Below, one piece after another: positions 46,089-55,463 of a stretch of 64,000 nucleotides of DNA (the stretch's first letter is position 1; every line of letters begins with the position of its first letter). The notes under the pieces were generated by a model, which was given only the letters and a program-made list of their open reading frames with translations, made no database searches and was not told the DNA's origin. The position numbers and the translations under genes are program-made. The DNA lies in the NCBI RefSeq assembly GCF_014698795.1, contig NZ_JACJTR010000005.1, positions 1 through 64,000 on the forward strand, read 5' to 3'. The stretch is from Nostoc sp. FACHB-892 (GTDB lineage Bacteria; Cyanobacteriota; Cyanobacteriia; Cyanobacteriales; Nostocaceae).

Positions 46089-46470
46089 TGTTCACACCAC
46101 TTTTTTTCAGGATGATTAAATCCAGTATAGTTCTTGGCACAAACTCGACGTTTTGCAAAGAAAAAAGGGAGTAATTTACTCCCTCTACCACTAGATATTT
46201 CTAAAGATGCTTGCTATTAAAAAACTTTAAAAGTTTTGAACACTGAGTTCTGAGTTCTGAGGGCTGAGTGAAGAATCAATAAATTGTTTTTTTGATTTAC
46301 TTCTTTTGCCTCAGGACTCAAGACCCAGAACTCAGCGAGAACTCTGAGCAAAGCAAAGGCTTGCGCCTCTCCTTTGTTGTCCAAAGAAGACAAGGCAACA
46401 GTTCTAGAAGAACGGTTGGGCAGTAGACCCGCATTGCGATCAGAAGTTCGGTGACTTAGCACTGAGCTTT
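46089..46470. other. Spacer between psaC and glmS with dispersed repeats
   Basis: 382 bp. Contains the psaC terminator, an inverted pair of ACTCAGAACTCAG-type dispersed repeats (about 46240-46340), and a promoter region for glmS. No gene. Confidence 0.4.
46161..46183 (-). terminator. Rho-independent terminator of psaC
   Basis: On the - strand GGGAGTA-AAT-TACTCCC (46167-46183) is followed by TTTTTT (46166-46161), a classic stem and T run about 290 bp after psaC and about 75 bp before the glmS start. Confidence 0.7.
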
Positions 46471-47230
<760 letters not shown>

Positions 47231-47467
47231 TCAGAGGATTTCAGAAATCGCAAACTCATCAGTTATAGCAGCAATTTCTGTTGGAATCTTTACCTCACTA
47301 ACCATCACTTGCAGTTGGTCTTCTGATTTTTTCAAATCAGGCAATTTGTCTTTTTTATACTCACTTTCTCGAATTTGTCGAGCAATACTTTCTAACAGCC
47401 AAAGTTGTTCTTCCACAGATAAGGCACGGACGGAACGCTCAATTTCTAGTAAATTCGGTGACATCAT
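47231..47467 (-). CDS. Orphan antitoxin-like protein
   Basis: A 78-residue helical protein. LLEIERSVRALSVEEQLWLL followed by ESIARQIRE is the pattern seen in small antitoxins of cyanobacterial type II systems, and it resembles the antitoxin at 22214 (ALKLIKQLSLIDKIRLIEQI). The C-terminal half is charged and flexible. No toxin gene is adjacent on either side, so it may be an orphan or the toxin may have been lost. Confidence 0.6.
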   Translation of the reverse strand: MMSPNLLEIERSVRALSVEEQLWLLESIARQIRESEYKKDKLPDLKKSEDQLQVMVSEVKIPTEIAAITDEFAISEIL

Positions 47468-47676
47468 TTTGCTTCTGATTCCAAACGGGCGTATTTTTCA
47501 AAGATATTATATGTCAGTCTATCTAGTTAACCTAGAGCATCGCCAATTATCCATCATCTTCCCCAAGCCTATCTTTTCACAAATCAAATGAGATTGCTAT
47601 AAATAAGCAAAAGCCAGTTTTATGACTTTTCAATTAAGTATTACTGCTGAAGTAAAATGTACGCTAAACTGACTAC

Positions 47677-48045
47677 ATGAATTACGAAACAGCTCGGAAA
47701 CTCCTCATAGATCAGACAATCACAACCGAGGAAAACCCAGATGCGCTGTTGACGCGTATGAAACAGGGGAAACCGCCGGTGCCCGGTCAGATCACCTCGA
47801 TTTTGTTGGCATTGAAAGTGGTGTTTGAAGCCCTCAAAGATGCAAAGAGCCTAGACCGAGAGCTGGCTTTGGCACTTTATCAGTTAAGCGTTAAGGCACA
47901 ACAGCTATTTGCCGCAGGGCGTAAAGCCGGGATAGATTGGCCACCACTACTGAAGGAAGATTTGGTGAGAATTTCCTTAGCATCTGAGAGTATCTTTTCG
48001 GGTATATGGCAAACTCTAGCTCCTATGAGCTTGGGGAAGCTATAA
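47677..48045 (+). CDS. Conserved cyanobacterial hypothetical protein
   Basis: A 122-residue mostly helical protein starting MNYETARKLLIDQTITTEEN with a Pro/Gly-rich turn (KQGKPPVPGQITSILLALKV) and a C-terminal helical region (YQLSVKAQQLFAAGRKAGID). I recall this as a widely conserved cyanobacterial protein, sometimes loosely named dethiobiotin synthetase; there is no P-loop here, so that name is not supported. Function unknown. Confidence 0.7.
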   Translation: MNYETARKLLIDQTITTEENPDALLTRMKQGKPPVPGQITSILLALKVVFEALKDAKSLDRELALALYQLSVKAQQLFAAGRKAGIDWPPLLKEDLVRISLASESIFSGIWQTLAPMSLGKL

Positions 48046-48199
48046 AACACTTCAGCAACCTTTAAGTGGAGAAGGGATGAGCAATAAAGGAGCAGAGGGA
48101 GATGAGGGAGAATAATTAATGCCAAATACCTCTCTACCAGAGGCTGCGCGTAACTTCCTTCTCCGTAAAAGTATACTCAGTACAATTGTCTAATGCCCA

Positions 48200-48832
48200 T
48201 TACCGAATTTGCAGTTCCTTTTCTAACTTGTCTAAGTCAGTTTTGAGCAAAACGGTCATTTGACCGGTAAAAGCTTTGCCAGTTTTGGGTTGGGCAATTT
48301 CCACCCAATATACATAGCGATCGCCTACTCGTAATTCTCCCTTTAAAGCTTCCCGAATTGGAGTTTTAGCAAAACGCGCCGAGTTGACTACCTTTTCGTT
48401 AGGATACTGGTACACAACTTCGGCGCGATCGTAGTCTTGATAAATCTCCAAGCCATAAATCACCCGCAAAGATTCCTGGAGACGCGCAAATGTCATGCCG
48501 TTAATGGCATCATACATGGCAATGCGCTCAGAGCGAATTGTGCCACGGTCTTTGGAAAATTCTACCCTACCGGGAGGCAATACCGATGCTTGAAAAGTGA
48601 ATCTTTGAGCAGCAGTATCAGTCTTTTGCACGAACAATTGCTCACCACTCCTGGGGCGGAGTGTGGGATGTGCTTTAATCCAAGTGCCTACTTCCTCTGT
48701 ACTTTGTCCTGGTAAAGCATCCGCGTGGGAATTCCCCAGTATTCCTATAGACAGCCAAGGAACTAGAGAAACAGGCAAAATTAAACAGTTAAGCAGAGAT
48801 TTTTTGAGCATTTTGCTGTTCAGGATTTTCAT
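48200..48832 (-). CDS. Secreted hypothetical protein, cyanobacterial
   Basis: A 210-residue protein with a signal peptide (about residues 10-38, cleavage near SHADALPG). The mature part has the motif STEEVGTWIKAHPTLRPRSG followed by beta-rich sequence (RFTFQASVLPPGRVEF, VYQYPNEKV, RVGDRYVYWVEIAQ). I know it only as a conserved cyanobacterial family without function. Single gene. Confidence 0.7.
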   Translation of the reverse strand: MKILNSKMLKKSLLNCLILPVSLVPWLSIGILGNSHADALPGQSTEEVGTWIKAHPTLRPRSGEQLFVQKTDTAAQRFTFQASVLPPGRVEFSKDRGTIRSERIAMYDAINGMTFARLQESLRVIYGLEIYQDYDRAEVVYQYPNEKVVNSARFAKTPIREALKGELRVGDRYVYWVEIAQPKTGKAFTGQMTVLLKTDLDKLEKELQIR

Positions 48833-49304
48833 GGAAATTTCTCCATTAGGGAGTAACCATAGTCTTCCCGTTTTTCAGCAAGATTATTTCAAGTGTCAAC
48901 CTAAGTTAAGACATCAGGGATCTTAACTTATAGGAGTTCTCACATAGGTAAGGTCATGTTGAGGCTGGTAACAACAACGCTACACGAACGCCAACTGCAT
49001 GGCTTCTCTACGAGACGCTACCGCGAACGCTTAGAGCGAGTCTGCGTTCACGCAGGGTCTCGTAGAGAGCGTCCGGGGATTTAGACCCCGACTAACATAC
49101 GCGCTGCTTGATAGAATCAGGGGACTTAAACCCTCATCACTTGTTAAGGAATCTGATCTTATTGTTTCATAAGAGTGGATCTTGAAACGCATATGATGTA
49201 CAACCGCGTCCTATTTGGGACAATAAGACACGGTTTCATAAAAGTATTTAGTTATAATATTACAAAAATCAAAGTAATATTTGATTTATACCAAAGTAAT
49301 CCAT
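48833..49304. other. Intergenic region with a large repeat hairpin
   Basis: 472 bp. Holds the inverted dispersed repeats at 49003-49072 (listed separately) and a second pair AAACGCATATGATG...; nothing codes here. Confidence 0.45.
49003..49072. repeat. Inverted pair of TCTCTACGAGACGCT dispersed repeats
   Basis: CTTCTCTACGAGACGCTACC (from 49003) and CGCAGGGTCTCGTAGAGAGC (to 49070) face each other, with CGCGAACGC and GCGTTCACGC also pairing inside. Single copies of the same repeat occur at 25272-25298, 32168-32184 and 53608-53630. Confidence 0.7.
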
Positions 49305-49691
49305 TTACTGAGATTCGTTTCCTGGTTTATTAACTTTCTCTGTTGTGGGAACCCCTTGGTGCTCGTAGCTTGTATTTTCCTGAGTCAGAGCGATCGCACT
49401 AAAGAAAATGGCACTTCCTACAGCCAAGGCTACCATAGGACGCTTAAGCAAGACAAAATCTCTGATAATCCTAGCTAAAGGTCGGCTTTGACGACGTAGC
49501 GACGAAGCAACCATTAATTGTTTCCAAGTAAACGGATCACGGACATAATGACCGCTTTGGCAAACTACTAGCCGTTCTTGGCAATAGGGACAGCAAAATA
49601 AGCCCATGCGCGTTTTTATTGGCTTTGGCGTAGCATTTCTTTGGCAAATTGGGCAAGTAACATAATGATTATCAAAGGTGTGTATATTCAT
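49305..49691 (-). CDS. Zinc-ribbon membrane protein, hypothetical
   Basis: A 128-residue protein. The N-terminal half has a CX2C pair, CPIC (about 13-16), and CCPYC (about 33-37), a zinc-ribbon arrangement, with another Cys/His (CQSGHY) after it. One membrane helix at about 88-105 (MVALAVGSAIFFSAIALT) and a polar tail follow. It may be a membrane-anchored zinc protein; function unknown. Confidence 0.65.
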   Translation of the reverse strand: MNIHTFDNHYVTCPICQRNATPKPIKTRMGLFCCPYCQERLVVCQSGHYVRDPFTWKQLMVASSLRRQSRPLARIIRDFVLLKRPMVALAVGSAIFFSAIALTQENTSYEHQGVPTTEKVNKPGNESQ

Positions 49692-50184
49692 TTACCTCGT
49701 CCGCCTAGTCCATTTACTCGCTCTATAACAATAGCTATACTGAATTACGATCAATACTTAGCAGACTTCCAAGTATGGTCTGACATCAGCCATAAATCAC
49801 ACATACCATTGTATTACTACCAAGGATGGGTCAATGGTCGCAACACGAGTATAGCTAGATTTAGGCAAGGATGACTCCAAGTTTTTGTTTGCGGATGCGT
49901 CCACCCAGCCCACAAAAACTTGTTGTCTTTAGAAAGATGAGCGTTGGCGCTCACTCGCACCCCACTAGCGTAGGCGTAGCCGAAACTAGGCATTGCTGAC
50001 CCTTAAATAATAATTGTCTCCCATTTAACTATTCTCCCCATAAAATTTTGCACAATGACATTTTTTACTAAATCTTTGTAAATCAAGCAAATAAAGTCTA
50101 CTTGTCTGGTTGCTAAATAATGGCTCACAATGATAAGTAACAGATAAAAATTTAAATTTTTTCTTACATTTACCTCGCCTCTCA
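49692..50184. other. Intergenic region with dispersed repeat
   Basis: 493 bp. Contains GAGCGTTGGCGCTCACTCGC (about 49938) and CACTAGCGTAGGCGTAGCC (about 49963), dispersed repeats common in these genomes. AT-rich towards the CLC gene, which should hold its promoter. Confidence 0.4.
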
Positions 50185-52089
50185 ATGACTCTCCTGCCTC
50201 CCACTCAACACAGGAAGGTAACGGAACAACCTGCCTTTCCTACACCTTCCGTTCGTTTAGCTTACCTAATTAATCGTTTTCAACCATCCCCAGAAACCGT
50301 TGTCCTGTTTTTAGCCATGCTCATTGGCGGTGGTACTGGTATGGGTGTAGTCACGTTTCACTATTTAATCCAGCTGATTCACCAGTTGATGCTGGAAAAT
50401 TTAATGAGTCAAATCGGTGTTTGGGGTGCTTGGACTCTAGCCTGCGTTCCCACCCTTGGCGGATTAATCATTGGCTTGATGCGCTGGCGCACTCAAGACT
50501 TTGGCCCTGGACTTTCATCTCTCATCGCTGCTTCTCAGGGAACAGAGATTAGGCGACCACTACGACCAGTTAGGAAAATGCTGGCTGCATCTGTTTCTTT
50601 GGGGAGTGGTGCTTCTTTGGGACCAGAGGGACCGAGTGTAGAAATTGGCGCAAATTTTGGGATGTTGTTCTCTGTAATCCTGAATGTATCTCAAGAACGA
50701 CAACGTTTGCTTTTGGGTGCTGGCGCGGCGGCTGGGCTTGCGGCTGGATTTAATGCTCCCATCGCTGGAGTATTTTTTGCCCTAGAGGTGGTGATGGGAG
50801 CTACATCTTTCGCTACTTCTGCTGTGAGTGTAGTGCTTCTAGCGGCGGTGGTAGCAGCATTAGTTGCTCAAATTGGTTTAGGGGCACAACCTGCTTTTGA
50901 TTTACCTGCTTACCAAGTCCGCAGCCCCTTGGAATTACCCCTTTATCTTGGGTTGGGTTTAGGGGCCAGCCTAGTTTCTCTGGCTTATACTCAATCAATT
51001 CGGGCAGCAAAAGCCTGCTTTGCGGGGAAGGTTCCAGGTTTTGCCTTTTTGGGACGAATCCCTGAACCGATTCATCCAATTATTGGTGGTGTGATGATTG
51101 GCGCAGTTGCCTTGCACTTCCCGCAAATTTTGGGCGTAGGTTATGAAACTGTAGAAGCAATGCTTCAAGATGTGGAATTTCCACTCTACCTGTTGGTAGC
51201 GTTGTTGGTGATGAAGCTACTGATGACTGCAATTAGCACAGGTAGTGGTTTCATTGGCGGTTTGTTTGCACCAGCAATGTTTTTAGGCGCTTCTTTTGGA
51301 TCAGCTTACGCCAAAATTTTAGCTGTGGTATTCCCGGCAATTTCCAATCAAATGGCGGCTCCTCCAGCTTATGCAATGGTGGGAATGGCAGCAGTGCTGG
51401 CTGGTAGTGTCAGAGCGCCGTTAACGGCTATTTTAATGCTGTTTGAATTAACCCGCGACTATCGCATTGTTTTACCGTTGATGGCAGCAGTGGGTTTGAG
51501 TGTTTGGCTAGTGGAAATGATTAAACCAACTTTCAACTCTAACTCTAATCTACAACAGATTGGTCTTTCGGAATTGAAAGATGAAAAAGCGGAAATTGTG
51601 CAGCAAATTTTGGTAGAAGATGCCATGCATCCCTATCCAAAAAAGTTACCTGCAACTCTTGGAGTGTTAGATGCAGCTATGGAAATGATCCGCGATCGCG
51701 TCAGAACTGCTTTAGTAATTGATGAAGCAGAGCAATTAGTTGGTATACTTTCTCTAGAAGATATTAACCGTGCCCTTGCTCTTTGGCAAACTTATCCAGA
51801 TTCACTAACTGAAATTCCAGATAATTTATCCAGCCAAACCCTCATAGACATTTGTACTACTGAAATTCTTTATGCATGGCAGGATGAACTATTATCTGAA
51901 GCTTTAGACCGCATGACTCTTAGAGGTTTGCATCAATTACCAGTGGTAGCACGAGATAAACCCGATCGCATTTTGGGTTTATTAGAAAGAGAGCAAATTG
52001 CATTAACCTGCAATTTAGCAGTTACGCGTAAGGCACTTCGCCACTATTTACCGATCTTACCTACCACAAATATAGTTATTAGTCATTAG
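50185..52089 (+). CDS. CLC-family chloride channel/antiporter with CBS domains
   Basis: A 634-residue membrane protein. About 11-12 hydrophobic segments up to residue 455 carry the CLC motifs GSGASLGPEGPSVEIG (about 140-155), GAGAAAGLAAGFNAPIAGV (about 170-188), GxFxP as GGLFAPAMFLGA (about 365) and a further GMAAVLAGSVRAPLTAILM. Two CBS domains follow (about 475-530 and 555-620), which usually sense adenine nucleotides. It moves chloride, possibly coupled to protons. The last codons (ISH-stop) lie inside a TTAGTCA heptamer repeat. Confidence 0.93.
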   Translation: MTLLPPTQHRKVTEQPAFPTPSVRLAYLINRFQPSPETVVLFLAMLIGGGTGMGVVTFHYLIQLIHQLMLENLMSQIGVWGAWTLACVPTLGGLIIGLMRWRTQDFGPGLSSLIAASQGTEIRRPLRPVRKMLAASVSLGSGASLGPEGPSVEIGANFGMLFSVILNVSQERQRLLLGAGAAAGLAAGFNAPIAGVFFALEVVMGATSFATSAVSVVLLAAVVAALVAQIGLGAQPAFDLPAYQVRSPLELPLYLGLGLGASLVSLAYTQSIRAAKACFAGKVPGFAFLGRIPEPIHPIIGGVMIGAVALHFPQILGVGYETVEAMLQDVEFPLYLLVALLVMKLLMTAISTGSGFIGGLFAPAMFLGASFGSAYAKILAVVFPAISNQMAAPPAYAMVGMAAVLAGSVRAPLTAILMLFELTRDYRIVLPLMAAVGLSVWLVEMIKPTFNSNSNLQQIGLSELKDEKAEIVQQILVEDAMHPYPKKLPATLGVLDAAMEMIRDRVRTALVIDEAEQLVGILSLEDINRALALWQTYPDSLTEIPDNLSSQTLIDICTTEILYAWQDELLSEALDRMTLRGLHQLPVVARDKPDRILGLLEREQIALTCNLAVTRKALRHYLPILPTTNIVISH

Positions 52090-52125
52090 TCATTAGTCAT
52101 TGGTCATTGGTCATTGGTCACTTGT
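52080..52125. repeat. TTAGTCA/TTGGTCA heptamer repeats overlapping the CLC stop
   Basis: ATTAGTCATTAGTCATTAGTC and following TTGGTCA copies start within the final codons of the CLC gene; the first TAG in the repeat is its stop codon. A second block with TTGGTCA and GACAAAGGACAAA patterns continues to about 52200. Confidence 0.75.
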
Positions 52126-52213
52126 ACTGAGTAGAGCCAAAGGAAGCCAAAGTATTGGTCATTGGTTTTCACAAAGGACAAAGGACAAATGACAATAGAC
52201 TAATGACCATTTA

Positions 52214-52627
52214 TTAAGCTGTGGCTTCTATGGTTTCATCATCTTCGCGATCTTCTGGATCTATCTGTCTTAGACGAATGTGCTTTTTACCTAAAGTGAT
52301 CACAAACTCATCTCCTGGTTTCAGATTCATCTGTTTTGTATAAGCTGAACCTATAAGTAAGTTACCATTCGATTGCACACTAATTCTATAGCTAGCACTA
52401 CGTCCACCACGCCCATTAGCACTGGGTGTACTGTCCAACTGAATGCCTTCGGCATCAATTAGGGCATTTAAGAACTTCATCATATTGACGCGCTCTATAC
52501 CATTTTTGGTAACGGTATAGTAGCCGCACTTTTTGGCTTTGTCTTCTTTGCTCTCGTTCTCTAGCTCTTTGACTTTTTTGAGCAGTTCTTCACCGAGTAG
52601 GGGTTCAATTTTTTTCTGTTTAGGCAT
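52214..52627 (-). CDS. AbrB-like transcriptional regulator (cyAbrB)
   Basis: A 137-residue cyAbrB protein from ATG 52627. The N-terminal half has KACGYYTVTKNG-type sequence (KKCGYYTVTKNGIERVNMMK); the C-terminal half is the AbrB DNA-binding swapped-hairpin (SYRISVQSNGNLLIGSAYTK and GDEFVITLGKKHIRLRQ). CyAbrB regulators control nitrogen and carbon genes and heterocyst patterning in Anabaena. It belongs to the CalA/CalB group; I cannot safely say which. A perfect palindrome lies upstream. Confidence 0.9.
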   Translation of the reverse strand: MPKQKKIEPLLGEELLKKVKELENESKEDKAKKCGYYTVTKNGIERVNMMKFLNALIDAEGIQLDSTPSANGRGGRSASYRISVQSNGNLLIGSAYTKQMNLKPGDEFVITLGKKHIRLRQIDPEDREDDETIEATA

Positions 52628-52630
52628 CAA

Positions 52631-53022
52631 CTTATGTCGAAAATGAATGTTTGAAGTGTTGGAATCGATTTTATTTTAGCTGACGTTGAGCTAATAGGAA
52701 CATAATCCTTTAGTTTTTATCTCAACCTAGCCAAGTATATTACACTCATAGCCACAATTGTTATGTGATTAACAATATTGTCAAGACAATCTATTTTAGA
52801 AAATGCTGGCAATGCTGATAACTATATATATAGTTAGTGAATCACTGTTAGACTATACTTGTTTTAAGTTTTCTAAACTGACGATCGAAAAGTTCTTTAC
52901 TTGCTGAGGATGATAACTGAGTTACAGAACGATAAGTAAAACTGATCCTTAGTCATTGATAATTGGTTATTGGTCATTGGTTATTTACAAATGACAAAGG
53001 ACAAACAACAAAGCTTGCCAAA
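52631..53022. promoter_or_regulatory. Divergent control region between cyAbrB and rrf2-type gene
   Basis: 392 bp. Contains TAACTATATATATAGTTA (52819-52836), a perfect 18-bp palindrome, and near the Rrf2 gene a cluster of heptamer repeats (TTGGTTA, TTGGTCA; about 52950-53010). Promoters for both genes must lie here. Confidence 0.5.
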
Positions 53023-53463
53023 ATGAAACTAACTACCAGAGGACACTATAGTGTGAAGGCGTTGCTAGATTTGAGTTTACAGCCAAAATATGGCCCTGTA
53101 TCTGCCAGAGCGATCGCTAAACGCCAAGATATCCCAGCTCCTTACCTCGAAAAACTACTAATAGAAATGCGTCGTGCGTCAATAGTTAAATCAATTCGTG
53201 GTAGCATCGGCGGATACCAATTGGCAAGAGAGCCTGCACAAATATCTATAGGACAAATTTTAGAAGCAGTTGGCGAGACTAGCCATTTACCTCATCACAC
53301 CCCAGCACCTGCACAAGCTGAAGATTGGGTTACATTTAGCCTCTGGCAGAGACTCAACCAAAAGCTTAAAGAAGCGTTGTACAGTATTACTTTGGCAGAC
53401 CTTTATTACGATGCTCGTAGCTGGCAAGCTTCCCTTGGAGAAGAAGCTAGTTTTGTGGTTTAG
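53023..53463 (+). CDS. Rrf2-family transcriptional regulator without cysteines
   Basis: A 146-residue winged-helix regulator. MKLTTRGHYSVKALLDLSLQ and ARAIAKRQDIPAPYLEKLL are family signatures, and the wing SIRGSIGGYQLAREPAQISI follows. The IscR/RsrR-type Fe-S Cys cluster is absent; no Cys occurs in the protein at all, so it should not sense through a cluster. The ATG 53023 is preferred to an upstream frame start at 52963, which adds repeat-derived residues. cobD is about 300 bp downstream. Confidence 0.88.
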   Translation: MKLTTRGHYSVKALLDLSLQPKYGPVSARAIAKRQDIPAPYLEKLLIEMRRASIVKSIRGSIGGYQLAREPAQISIGQILEAVGETSHLPHHTPAPAQAEDWVTFSLWQRLNQKLKEALYSITLADLYYDARSWQASLGEEASFVV

Positions 53464-53761
53464 TCAATAGTCAATAGTCTAAATATTAACTACGAATTTT
53501 AGATTTTAGATTTTTTGGTTGATACCCCATCCGGTAATTCGTCCCACAACACTTTCGTTAGCGGAACAAATCGAAAATCCTCAATTTAAAATCCGACGTT
53601 CGTTCCTTTCTACGAGACGCTGCGCGTAGCAAGATCCCCGTAGGGGTACGTTAATACTGCACTATCAGAGCCAAGTACCCGGACTTCGTAACGCCACGCT
53701 AACGTAGTTGGGGTCAATCCAAATCCAAAATCCCAAATTGATTGACTCTTGACTCGTAACT
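53464..53761. other. Spacer upstream of cobD with dispersed repeat
   Basis: 298 bp. Repeated AGTCAATAGTC pattern directly after the Rrf2 stop, then a TTTCTACGAGACGCTGCGCG dispersed repeat (53608-53630) and CCCCGTAGGGG. I looked for a cobalamin riboswitch B12 box and did not find one. Confidence 0.4.
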
Positions 53762-54733
53762 ATGACCAATAGCATCTATATCTTAATAATTGCTGCACTT
53801 TTAGATTACTTAATTGGCGATCCTTGGAATTGGCCTCATCCAGTGCAAGTTATGGGGTGGGTAATTTCTCGCCTGACAAAATTTTCTCTCCAATTGTGTA
53901 AAAATTCTCTCACACAACGCCTAGCTGGAATTGTACTAGGTATTATCCTAATAATTGGTAGCGGTCTTGTTGGCTTTTTGATTATTCAAAGTGCCAAATT
54001 GGTTCATCCGTTGTTGGGAATAGCAATAAATATCATTCTTTTGGCTAGTTGTTTTGCTGGCAGAAGTTTGCGAGCAGCAGCAGTGGCTGTTTTAGAACCT
54101 TTAACAGTGGGAGATTTGGAGAAGGCTCGGAAGATTTTAAGTAATTATGTTGGTCGAGATACCCAAAACCTTTCACAAGCAGAAATTTCACGAGCCGTTT
54201 TAGAAACGGTTGCAGAAAATGCCACCGATGGGGTGATGGCTCCGCTTTTCTATGCAATTGTTGGTGTCTTTGTGCCAGTTGTAGGGCCAACTCCTTTGGC
54301 TTTAGCATACAAAGCCAGCAGTACCCTTGATTCAATGGTGGGCTACCGGGAAGCACCTTATACTTATTTGGGATGGTTCTGTGCGCGGTTGGAAGATTGT
54401 TTGACTTGGCTACCTTGTCGGTTAACAGTCGTGACTCTGGCGCTCTTATCGGGTAAACCGATGGATGTTTGGCGAGTTTGTCGTCGGGATGCAATTAACG
54501 ATCCTAGTCCTAATTCTGGCTGGAGTGAGTGCGCCTATGCTGCTTTTTTGGGCGTGCAGATGGGGGGTACAAATTGGTATCGCGGGGTAGCTAAGTACAA
54601 ACCATTGCTAGGAGATGCTATTTATCCCATTACTACAACTTCTATTCAGAATGCTTTACAGTTGACTCGATATTGTTTTTTGCTATGGTTAGGGATAGCG
54701 ATCGCAATATTCTTAATACTCGCAAATAGGTAA
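53762..54733 (+). CDS. cobD: Adenosylcobinamide-phosphate synthase (CobD/CbiB)
   Basis: A 323-residue membrane protein that attaches aminopropanol to cobyric acid in cobalamin synthesis. AALLDYLIGDPWNWPHPVQVMG (start) has the family motif LDxxxGDPxxxPHPVxxxG; SYVGRDT, ETVAENATDGVMAPLFY and ASSTLDSMVGYR are conserved; DAINDPSPNSGWSECAYAA is in the C-terminal part. Several membrane spans. It is about 75 bp upstream of pyrR, on the same strand, with a hairpin in between. Confidence 0.95.
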   Translation: MTNSIYILIIAALLDYLIGDPWNWPHPVQVMGWVISRLTKFSLQLCKNSLTQRLAGIVLGIILIIGSGLVGFLIIQSAKLVHPLLGIAINIILLASCFAGRSLRAAAVAVLEPLTVGDLEKARKILSNYVGRDTQNLSQAEISRAVLETVAENATDGVMAPLFYAIVGVFVPVVGPTPLALAYKASSTLDSMVGYREAPYTYLGWFCARLEDCLTWLPCRLTVVTLALLSGKPMDVWRVCRRDAINDPSPNSGWSECAYAAFLGVQMGGTNWYRGVAKYKPLLGDAIYPITTTSIQNALQLTRYCFLLWLGIAIAIFLILANR

Positions 54734-54744
54734 TGATAAATGTA

Positions 54745-54798
54745 AAGTTAGGAGTTAAGAATAAAAACTCCTAATTCTTAACTGATCACTCCTAACTT
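54745..54798. repeat. Nested inverted repeats between cobD and pyrR
   Basis: AAGTTAGGAGT (54745-54755) pairs with ACTCCTAACTT (54788-54798); inside, TTAAGAAT pairs with ATTCTTAA. This can be a dispersed AGGAGTTA repeat or a two-part stem of regulatory use for pyrR. Confidence 0.55.
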
Positions 54799-54808
54799 AT
54801 GACTCGCT

Positions 54809-55345
54809 ATGTCTGCTAAAGTAGTTGAAATTCTCTCATCCGAAGAAATCCGTCGTACCTTGACTCGCCTTGCATCTCAAATTGTAGAAAGGACGCGTGA
54901 CTTGTCTCAACTGGTGCTTCTTGGCATTTATACCAGAGGTGCGTTATTAGCCGAATTGTTGGCGCGTCAAATTGAAACGCTGGAAGATGTAGCCGTGTCA
55001 GTCGGCGCTTTGGACATTACATTTTATCGAGATGACCTTGACAAAATTGGATTGCGGACTCCAGCGAAAAGCCAAATTCCTTTTGACCTTACGGGGAAAA
55101 CTGTTGTACTCGTGGATGATGTGATTTTCAAAGGACGGACGATTCGCGCTGCTTTAAATGCAGTCAACGACTACGGTAGACCAGAGGTGATTCGTTTAGC
55201 TGTGTTAGTAGATAGGGGTCATCGAGAATTACCAATCCACCCAGATTTTATTGGCAAAAAGTTGCCTACTGCTAAAGAAGAAGTTGTCAAAGTTTACTTA
55301 CAAAATTGCGATGGACGAGATGCAGTAGAGTTGATTAGTCATTAG
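54809..55345 (+). CDS. pyrR: PyrR: pyrimidine operon regulator/uracil phosphoribosyltransferase
   Basis: A 178-residue PRTase-fold protein. [20 protein letters not shown], the PRPP loop [20 protein letters not shown] and [20 protein letters not shown] are diagnostic. It converts uracil and PRPP to UMP and in many bacteria attenuates pyr genes; no pyr gene is next to it here. Its final codons ISH and the stop TAG are made by a TTAGTCA heptamer repeat that continues downstream. Confidence 0.94.
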   Translation: MSAKVVEILSSEEIRRTLTRLASQIVERTRDLSQLVLLGIYTRGALLAELLARQIETLEDVAVSVGALDITFYRDDLDKIGLRTPAKSQIPFDLTGKTVVLVDDVIFKGRTIRAALNAVNDYGRPEVIRLAVLVDRGHRELPIHPDFIGKKLPTAKEEVVKVYLQNCDGRDAVELISH

Positions 55346-55415
55346 TCATTAGTCATTAGTCATTGGGCATTGGGCATTGGGCATTGGGCATGGGCATTGG
55401 CATTGGGCATTAGTT
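55333..55415. repeat. TTAGTCA and TTGGGCA heptamer repeats overlapping the pyrR stop
   Basis: Consecutive TTAGTCA copies, then TTGGGCA-type copies with one or two shortened units, begin in the last pyrR codons. The same repeat class supplies the stop of the CLC gene (52080). Confidence 0.8.
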
Positions 55416-55463
55416 ATTTTTCCCCTGCTCCCTCTGCTCTCCATTCTCCATTCTCGCATTCTG

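Noticed and set aside
46217..46462. 81-codon frame between psaC and glmS
   Set aside because: It lies in dispersed ACTCAG-type repeats and has no recognisable protein features.
53464..53761. Cobalamin riboswitch ahead of cobD
   Set aside because: No B12 box or matching stem order could be found.
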